Source: Bacteroidetes bacterium MED-G20 (GTDB lineage Bacteria > Bacteroidota > Bacteroidia > Flavobacteriales_D > Parvicellaceae). Taken from it: a DNA stretch of 64,000 bases. The notes beneath the pieces are model-generated. The model was not told the DNA's origin, did no database searches, and worked only from the letters and a program-made list of their open reading frames with translations. Below, piece after piece: positions 54,317-64,000 of this stretch (the stretch's first letter is position 1; each line of letters begins with the position of its first letter). Made by a program: the position numbers and the translations under genes. The DNA lies in assembly GCA_905182745.1 (NCBI GenBank), contig CAJJCR010000008.1:124001-188000 (forward strand), given 5' to 3'.

Positions 54317-57300
54317 TTGAGCAAATTTCCCCACTACATATTATGTTTTGTTTTAGTTCTTTTTGGACTAAATAATTATGCTCAAACATATATATTGAAT
54401 GAAGACTTTTCATCTGCAAGTGGAACTACTCCTCCTAGTGGTTGGAGTAATAATACAGTTACTGGAACTCCAACTGATTTATGGCATTTTGACAATCCTG
54501 GAAGCAGATCTATTGGTTATCCAATTATAGGGACGTATGCTATTTTTGATAGTGATAGTGTTTCTACTGGTGGAGGATCTGAACAAGTAGAATTGATATC
54601 CACCACACTAGATTGTTCAGGAGCTAATGACGTACTACTTTATTTCGATCATTATTTTGCTGGATCTAGCGGAGCTACTGGAAAAGTAGAAGTTTTTGAT
54701 GGGTCTAATTGGAATCTTGCAAAAACTATTACCGATAGTACTAATGGTGTTGTAAATCAATTAATTAATATTTCATCCTTTGCTGGTGCTGTTAGTAATG
54801 CTAGGGTTAAGTTTGTATGGAGTGGTAATGCAGATAACTTTTGGGCGGTAGATAATATTCAAGTATATGCGCCACTTGCATTAGACGCTTCTATTTCTGC
54901 TATTTCTAGTCCTATTATTCCTTTTTCTGCTGGTACACACAATATCGAAGCTAGTTTGTCTAATACTGGTGGTTCGGTATTAACTAGTGCCACTATAAAA
55001 TGGAGTTTAGATGGGGTTTTGCAATCTAGCTATTCTTGGAGCGGCAGTTTAGCAGTGGGTGGTACAGAAAGTAATATTGTAATAGATAATCATAATTTTT
55101 CTGCAGGATTATTACAAACATTAAGGGTATGGGTAGAAAATCCCAAAGATTGCAATGCATACAATGACACTACACTACTAGAAAATTTGGTAACGCCGCT
55201 TAACGGCGTGTATACGTTGGGAGGTGTTAATCCTGATTTTGCGAGTTTTAGTGAGTTAGCTACGGTACTAAATAATGCTGGTCAGACAGGTCCTGTGACG
55301 GTGAATGTTCGAGACGGAGTTTATACGGAGCAGTTCATGGTTTCAAATATTCAGGGGAATAGTTTTACAAATACCTTGACGATACAAGGGGAGAGCGGAG
55401 ATAGTAGTTTAGTGACCTTAGAGTATTCAGATGTAACCAATGTGATTTTTGAGTTTAATCGAGTTAAGGGGCTGTTTTTAGCTGATTTGTGTTTTAAATC
55501 TCTGAATACTCCATGGACAGGTGGTGAAGCTTATAAGATAGTAAGTTGTGATACAGTACGTATAAGTAATTGTTTATTTAAATCATCTGCGTCCCAGAGT
55601 TACTATATGGGTCAGTTTTATATAAATGGAAGTAGAGGAGTTTTAGTGGAGAATAATAATTTTAATGATAATGCTCCGATTTATATTTATTCATCTGCGA
55701 CTGGATATAGCGATGTACGAATATTGAATAACAGTAATATTAAAGGTTATTGGCCCCTGAATATTGTGAGTTATAGTTATCATCTTGGAATGAAGGCTGT
55801 ATTGAAGGGCAATAGTTTTTCAAGAAATGGCTATGATAAATATAATGCTGTAATGAATGGTAGTTTAGATACATTAATTTTTGAGGGCAATTCTCTTTTG
55901 CCATCTTCAGATGGAGATTATAATTTCAGTATGGCGGATGGGGGACTAGGAATCTTAAAAAATAATACGTTTGAAGGTAGAAGATTAAAGGTAGAAAATA
56001 TTGATAGCATTATATCCAATAGATTTCTTGGAGTTGAGAATGAAAATGCTCTTTATATAAATTCTGGTTCTTCATTTATAGCTAATAATTATATTTCGTT
56101 GAGTGGAGCCTTAACAAGTACAGGTTTGTATGTGAGAGATATTAGTGGAGTTAAAATAGTAAATAATAGCATTGAGAATATAGGAACTTCAGCTTCATCT
56201 TATGGGCTAAGGTTAGAAGCAGGAGCGACGAATATAACAGTTAAGAATAATATATTTTCTACAAAGAATGGTGGAGTTCCTGTGCAAGTTCCATCAGCTT
56301 TAACTAATCCAGACTGGGATTACAATTGTTATTATACAAGTGGAAATATAATTGGAAGCTACAATGGGACGAACTATAGTAGTGTATCGGCATTGGGAGC
56401 GGCAATGGGCAGTGATGCAAACTCGTTGAATGTGAATCCATTTTTCATGTCGGATACCAATCTTACAACCAACCAAGGGCAGTTAAAAGCAGGAATTTCG
56501 ATAGCTGGAGTTACTACAGATATAGATGGAACGGCAAGAGGAAATCCATCTACTATTGGAGCCAAAGAATATGCGGGATGTAATAACGATGCTGGAATAA
56601 ACAGGGTAATACATCCTACATCGCCACTAAGTAGTACTACCAACAATATAGAAGTAGAGCTGAGCAACCAAGGCACCGGTGGTTTATTCTTTGCAAGAAT
56701 TGGCTGGAGCGTGAATGATGTGTTACAGACGCCGTATAATTGGAGTGGTAATTTGTCTAGTCAGAATACTACGAATGTGACTATAGCCAATAACCATACT
56801 TTTAGTGGAGCTAGTATTTACAATTTAAAAGCTTGGATAGAGACTGTAAACGGATCGGCAGATTGCAATGCATACAATGACACTACACTACTAGAAAATT
56901 TGGTAACGCCGCTTAGCGGCGTGTATACGTTGGGAGGAGTTAATCCTGATTTTGCGAGTTTTACGTGAGCTTTGCTACGGTACTAAATAATGCTGGTCAG
57001 ACGGGGCCTGTGACGGTGAATGTGCGAGACGGAGTTTATACGGAGCAGTTCATGGTTTCAAATATTCAGGGGAATAGTTTTACAAATACCTTGACGATAC
57101 AAGGGGAGAGCGGAGATAGTAGTTTAGTGACCTTAGAGTATTCAGATGTAACCAATGTGATTTTTGAGTTTAATCGAGTTAAGGGGCTGTTTTTAGCTGA
57201 TTTGTGTTTTAAATCTCTGAATACTCCATGGACAGGTGGTGAAGCTTATAAGATAGTAAGTTGTGATACAGTACGTATAAGTAATTGTTTATTTAAATCA

Positions 57301-60300
57301 TCTGCGTCCCAGAGTTACTATATGGGTCAGTTTTATATAAATGGAAGTAGAGGAGTTTTAGTGGAGAATAATAATTTTAATGATAATGCTCCGATTTATA
57401 TTTATTCATCTGCGACTGGATATAGCGATGTACGAATATTGAATAACAGTAATATTAAAGGTTATTGGCCCCTGAATATTGTGAGTTATAGTTATCATCT
57501 TGGAATGAAGGCTGTATTGAAGGGCAATAGTTTTTCAAGAAATGGCTATGATAAATATAATGCTGTAATGAATGGTAGTTTAGATACATTAATTTTTGAG
57601 GGCAATTCTCTTTTGCCATCTTCAGATGGAGATTATAATTTCAGTATGGCGGATGGGGGACTAGGAATCTTAAAAAATAATACGTTTGAAGGTAGAAGAT
57701 TAAAGGTAGAAAATATTGATAGCATTATATCCAATAGATTTCTTGGAGTTGAGAATGAAAATGCTCTTTATATAAATTCTGGTTCTTCATTTATAGCTAA
57801 TAATTATATTTCGTTGAGTGGAGCCTTAACAAGTACAGGTTTGTATGTGAGAGATATTAGTGGAGTTAAAATAGTAAATAATAGCATTGAGAATATAGGA
57901 ACTTCAGCTTCATCTTATGGGCTAAGGTTAGAAGCAGGAGCGACGAATATAACAGTTAAGAATAATATATTTTCTACAAAGAATGGTGGAGTTCCTGTGC
58001 AAGTTCCATCAGCTTTAACTAATCCAGACTGGGATTACAATTGTTATTATACAAGTGGAAATATAATTGGAAGCTACAATGGGACGAACTATAGTAGTGT
58101 ATCGGCATTGGGAGCGGCAATGGGCAGTGATGCAAACTCGTTGAATGTGAATCCATTTTTCATGTCGGATACCAATCTTACAACCAACCAAGGGCAGTTA
58201 AAAGCAGGAATTTCGATAGCTGGAGTTACTACAGATATAGATGGAACGGCAAGAGGAAATCCATCTACTATTGGAGCCAAAGAATATGCGGGATGTAATA
58301 ACGATGCTGGAATAAATAGGGTAATACATCCTACATCGCCACTAAGTAGTACTACCAATAATATAGAAGTAGAGCTGAGCAACCAAGGCACCGGTGGTTT
58401 ATTTTTTGCAAGAATTGGCTGGAGCGTGAATGATGTGTTACAGACGCCGTATAATTGGAGTGGTAATTTGTCTAGTCAGAATACTACGAATGTGACTATA
58501 GCCAATAACCATACTTTTAGTGGAGCTAGTATTTACAATTTAAAAGCTTGGATAGAGACTGTAAACGGATCGGCAGATTGCAATGCATACAATGACACTA
58601 CACTACTAGAAAATTTGGTAACGCCGCTTAACGGCGTGTATACGTTGGGAGGTGTTAATCCTGATTTTGCGAGTTTTAGTGAGTTAGCTACGGTACTAAA
58701 TAATGCTGGTCAGACAGGTCCTGTGACGGTGAATGTTCGAGACGGAGTTTATACGGAGCAGTTCATGGTTTCAAATATTCAGGGGAATAGTTTTACAAAT
58801 ACCTTGACGATACAAGGGGAGAGCGGAGATAGTAGTTTAGTGACCTTAGAGTATTCAGATGTAACCAATGTGATTTTTGAGTTTAATCGAGTTAAGGGGC
58901 TGTTTTTAGCTGATTTGTGTTTTAAATCTCTGAATACTCCATGGACAGGTGGTGAAGCTTATAAGATAGTAAGTTGTGATACAGTACGTATAAGTAATTG
59001 TTTATTTAAATCATCTGCGTCCCAGAGTTACTATATGGGTCAGTTTTATATAAATGGAAGTAGAGGAGTTTTAGTGGAGAATAATAATTTTAATGATAAT
59101 GCTCCGATTTATATTTATTCATCTGCGACTGGATATAGCGATGTACGAATATTGAATAACAGTAATATTAAAGGTTATTGGCCCCTGAATATTGTGAGTT
59201 ATAGTTATCATCTTGGAATGAAGGCTGTATTGAAGGGCAATAGTTTTTCAAGAAATGGCTATGATAAATATAATGCTGTAATGAATGGTAGTTTAGATAC
59301 ATTAATTTTTGAGGGCAATTCTCTTTTGCCATCTTCAGATGGAGATTATAATTTCAGTATGGCGGATGGGGGACTAGGAATCTTAAAAAATAATACGTTT
59401 GAAGGTAGAAGATTAAAGGTAGAAAATATTGATAGCATTATATCCAATAGATTTCTTGGAGTTGAGAATGAAAATGCTCTTTATATAAATTCTGGTTCTT
59501 CATTTATAGCTAATAATTATATTTCGTTGAGTGGAGCCTTAACAAGTACAGGTTTGTATGTGAGAGATATTAGTGGAGTTAAAATAGTAAATAATAGCAT
59601 TGAGAATATAGGAACTTCAGCTTCATCTTATGGGCTAAGGTTAGAAGCAGGAGCGACGAATATAACAGTTAAGAATAATATATTTTCTACAAAGAATGGT
59701 GGAGTTCCTGTGCAAGTTCCATCAGCTTTAACTAATCCAGACTGGGATTACAATTGTTATTATACAAGTGGAAATATAATTGGAAGCTACAATGGGACGA
59801 ACTATAGTAGTGTATCGGCATTGGGAGCGGCAATGGGCAGTGATGCGAATTCGTTGAATGTGAATCCATACTTTGTTTCGGATACTAATTTAATGGTAAG
59901 CCAGCGACAGCTAAATGGCGCTGGAATATACGTGCCTGGAGTAAATGTAGATATAGACAACGAAGTAAGAAATGCTTCGGCTCCTGACATAGGGGCTCAA
60001 GAATTTGATATTGACTTTGGTTTATTAGAACTTTTACAGCCTACTTTAAGTTGTCTTCACACCAGCTCAGAAGCTATAGAAGTAAGAATTAAACAATATG
60101 GAGATGCTGCTGTTGTAGATATGCAAATTGCCTACCAAGTAAATGGAGGAGCTATCACTACAGAAACCATTAATGGGACTACTTTTAGCGATATAGATTA
60201 CACTTTTACCGCTACTGAAGATTTAGCTGCCATTGGTAATTATGTATTTAAAATGTGGCTGGTTAATTCTTCGGACGATAACCTAAATAACGATACTCTT

Positions 60301-63300
60301 ACAACCACCATATTTAGAAGTAATGTCCCTACTTCCAGTTTTTCTTACGTTCCTTCTTGTGCCAACGAACTTGCTTCTTTTACTGGAACTGCAACTGTAG
60401 CTAGCGGTAGTATTTCTAGTTATGAATGGATTCTGGGAGACGGAAATACCTCTACCATTCAAAATCCTAACCACTGTTTACGATACTTCTGGAACTTATA
60501 GCGTAGAATTTAGAGCATACAGCGGAGTGGGTTGTTTTGGTAGTGAAACCCAAAATGTGGTAGTGGAAACTACACCTGTAGCCAGCTTTACAGTTAACAA
60601 TCCTTGTTCTGGCGATACGACGGTATTTACCAATGCAACTACCATTTCTAGTGGTACTGTAGATTATGAGTGGTCACTAGGTGATGGTACTACCGCCACC
60701 ACACAAAATATAAATTACGATTATCCAGCTATTGGAAATTTTTCGGTTCGTTTAATTGCCACTACCAGTGGTAGCACCTGTAAAGATACCAGCATACAAT
60801 CGGTAGATATTTATCTAGCTTATTTTGACACTACCAGTTTAAGCGGTGATCCTAGTGTGACTTATAACGGAACTATTTACACTGCTTCTACTCAAGTAGT
60901 AGAAAATTTAACTACTATCAATGGTTGTGATTCTGTGAGGGTGACTAATATTTCCGTAAGTGCTCCTACTACTTGGACAGGTGCTGTAGATACAGACTGG
61001 AACAATGTCTCAAACTGGTCTGCTGGAATTCCAGATAATACAGATGATATTGTAATTTCTGGTGGAGGTAATAATCCAGTAATTAATACTGCCGGTGCAG
61101 CATGTAAAAATTTAACTATTTCAAGCGGCGGTTCTGTTACCATTTCTGATGCTTCTTATAGCATAAACTTAGATACTTTAAAAATTGAAAATGGGGCTCA
61201 AGTAACCATATCCAATGGGGCTGTTTATTTAAATAATGTAATTAACTCTGGTACTTTAAATATAAGTGGTGGTACTTTAGATATTGATGACAACTATACC
61301 GCTAGTGGCAATATTACTACCAATATAAGTGGAGGAACTATAAAAGTAGAAGGCAATTGGACATCATCTGGAAATGGATTTGACTCCAACTGGTGGAACA
61401 GTGGAGTTTAGTGGAAGTGTAGCTCAAACTATTAGTTTGGCAGCTGGAAATAATTTTTATGATTTAACCATTAATAATTCTAATGCGACTGAAAAAGTGT
61501 CTGCCCAAGGAAGTGCTTTAGTAGTGAGCAATCATTTGAATATAACAGATGGAATTTTTGAATCTGCTTCTGACTATCATGATGTACCATTAGCATCTGG
61601 ATCATCATTACAATTAACTGGCGACATTACCGTAAGTGGTAATTGGACCAACAATGGAACTTTTACTCACAATAATCATACAGTAACTTTTGACGGTTCT
61701 ACTGCTCAATCGATTGCTGGGGCGAATAATTCTTTTTATAATTTAACCATAAATAATTCTTCTTCTGGAATAAATTTAAGTTCTGGTGTTGCCATTACTG
61801 GAACACTGAATTTAACACAAGGGCAGATAGATATTAATTCAATATCTGTAGATTTTAGACCTGGTTCTGATGTTAGTAATGCATCCAATTCTTCCCATAC
61901 ATTTGATGGACCTTTGGTAAGATGGTTTAACTCAACTAATCCATTTACCTTTCCATGTGGAGATGGTACTAATTACAGACCAGTTACTTTAACATCCAGT
62001 AATAGTAACAGCAATAATATGTTTGCATCCTATTTATTTGCTAATCAAAATCAAAGCTCATTAAATTCTTCGCTATCGTCCATAGAAACTTATGGTTGGG
62101 ACATTCAAAGAAGCACTGGTACAGATGGTTTTAATATAACCATTCCATTTGATGCTAGTTATAATATTTCAGATTTTAACAATCTAACTATTGCTATGTG
62201 GGATGGAACCGAGTGGACAGAACTCCCTTCTACAGTTACAGGCACTGCATCCAGCGGAAGTATTACCACCAATAGCCCAGTAAGTGATTTTTCTAATCGA
62301 TTATTTTGCTTTGGGGTATAAGTCAATCCCCAAAACCTACGTTCCAGACGATAATTTTGAGGCTTATTTAGAGACGCACGATGCTAGTGGAAATGTAGTA
62401 AGTGTGGGCGATGCCAATTCTATGGGTGATGGTATTGCAATAATGATTCTGTAACTACTGCCAATATTAGCGGGGTGACTACTTTAAGATGTAATAATCA
62501 AAATATTGCAGATTTAACTGGAATTGAAGATTTCAATTCATTAACAAGACTAGAGTGTCACAACAATTCATTAACAAGTTTAGATGTAAGTCAAAATACT
62601 GCTCTAACTTTCTTTTATTGTTATAACAATTCAATAAGTAGTTTAGATTTATCTCAAAACACTAATGCTTACTACATTGAGGCTAATAACAATCTAGTTA
62701 AGTACTATTAATATTTCTCAATGTAGTTCTTTGTCTTGATTTACGAGTTAATCAATAATTCATTAACCAGTTTAGATGTAAGTCAAAATACAGCTTTACA
62801 TAACATTCAATGTTATACTAATCTTATAACCTCATTTAGATTTAAGTCAAAACACTCTTAGTTCAGATAATTTGTCACAACAACCAACTAACCACTTTAG
62901 ATATTAGCTCAAATACTATTTTGACAGATTTAGGATGCTATGGAAACCAACTAACCAGTTTAGATGTTAGAAATGGAAATAACACCAATTTTACAAATTT
63001 TAATGTCACTGGCAATGCTAATCTTAATTGTATTTCTGTAGATGATATTAGTCATGCTAATACCAATTGGACAGCCATAGATTCGCATACTATTTTCTTA
63101 GACGACTGTGCTTCATATGTTTCTCCAAACGCCGACTTTTCAGCAGATGCCACTCACGGTTTGTCAAGGATTTGCTGTTAATTTTACAGATGCTTCTACA
63201 GGTTCTGCAGGAATTACTTCTTGGAGCTGGGACTTTGGCGATGGAACTACATCTACTTTACAAAACCCAACCCATACTTACAACACCGCTGGAACTTACG

Positions 63301-64000
63301 ATGTTAGCTCTTACTGTAAATGGAAGTGGATACTGAAACTAAGACGGGTTATATTACAGTTACTCAAATTGGAAGCATCTATGCAGATAATTTCGAATCT
63401 CAAGGCAGTTGGATCGGAGATTTTGGAAATACCAATGGATTATGGAATATTTCCTCAGGCCCTACTTCTTCTGTATCTACAGGACCTTCTGGAGCATACA
63501 GTGGCAATAAATATTTTTATTTTGAAACTAGTGCTGGTGGGTTAAATCGATGGTAGTATTGTTTCTGCTGCTATAGATTTATCTTCTCTGAGTGCTTCTA
63601 CATTACTTACCTTTTGGATGCATGCCTGGGGAGATGGCAATAGGCACATTAAACGTAGGGATTGGTAGTTCTCCAAGTGGAACATTTACCAATGTATATA
63701 CTGTTTCTGGACAACAAACTGCCAGTGAAACCGATCCTTTCCAACAAGTATCTATAGATGTTAGTGCCTTACAATGGACAAACGGTTTATCATACAGCTA
63801 AACTATGTAAGGTCTTCCACAGGAACTTCGTTGGAATGGCGATTTGGCCATTGATTTATTAGAAATAAAATCTTGTGTTAGTTGTATTGCCCCTACCAAT
63901 ATTGCGGTAGCTAATATTACAGCTAGCAGCGCTGATCTTTCTTGGATAGCTGGTGGAACAGAAACTGCTTGGAATTTGGAATACGGACCTAAGGGATTTT
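54317..64000 (+). CDS. very large secreted multidomain adhesin-like protein (MAM/cleaved-adhesin-like, CARDB-like, repeated parallel beta-helix, PKD, LRR, FN3-like); many frame breaks; continues past the window end
   Basis: Collinear ORFs 54317-56968, 56965-60501, 60422-61411, 61374-62321, 62475-62711, 62921-63181, 63108-63545, 63320-63556, 63592-63801; signal 'PHYILCFVLVLFGLNNYAQ'. TTG start uncertain. Confidence 0.75.
55148..56860 (+). repeat. tandem repeat copy 1 (1713 bp, 571 codons)
   Basis: Starts gattgcaatgcatacaatgacactacac; nearly identical to copy 2. Confidence 0.97.
56861..58575 (+). repeat. tandem repeat copy 2 (1715 bp, +2 nt relative to copy 1)
   Basis: Same start string; +2 nt near 56962-56977 breaks the frame. 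Confidence 0.97.
58576..59869 (+). repeat. tandem repeat copy 3 (partial, about 1294 bp)
   Basis: Identical start string; diverges after 'ggcagtgatgc' at about 59846-59869. Confidence 0.95.

Noticed and set aside
56374-58391. Two identical 100-aa minus-strand ORFs (56374-56676 and 58089-58391)
   Set aside because: They are antisense shadows of the repeated beta-helix/CARDB segment; their identity only reflects the tandem repeat.
55148-59869. Transposon or CRISPR origin of the long repeat
   Set aside because: The unit is in-frame coding sequence of the surrounding gene, has no transposase, no terminal inverted repeats, and no short spaced repeats.

Overview
AT-rich chromosomal window from a Bacteroidota, probably a marine Flavobacteriales-type genome (inferred from gene content and order only). 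Most of it is core genome. It contains: a PorE-like TPR/PD40/CRD/OmpA protein; a purM-like/prfA/pyrF block; an AGCS symporter; apt; acyl-CoA dehydrogenase; rpsU-xerC-hpf; a tRNA Thr-Tyr-Gly-Thr / tuf / tRNA-Trp / secE-nusG-rplKAJL-rpoBC block; acs; groES-groEL; secG; lptE; a sigma-54 activator; miaB; topA; the type IX secretion/gliding locus porP-gldKLMN; and an ABC-F ATPase. From about 47.9 kb the window becomes accessory. A compact minus-strand operon (GH43, serine hydrolase, ALDH, MORN-like lipoprotein) lies divergent from a GH13 amylase-family lipoprotein. A very large secreted adhesin-like gene follows and runs off the window end. Its most striking feature is a nearly identical tandem repeat of about 1.71 kb (571 aa; parallel beta-helix plus CARDB-like module), present as two full copies and one 1.29 kb partial copy, with a mosaic divergence pattern. 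Frame-breaking single-base indels cluster at 0-2, 7.4, 14.6-20.9, 50.8-52.5 and 57-64 kb, and they hit essential genes (rpoB, nusG, rplJ). About 30 kb between them (21.0-50.8 kb) appears frame-intact. Assembly or sequencing error is therefore the preferred explanation for most broken frames. No CRISPR array, prophage, transposon or recognisable defence system was seen.
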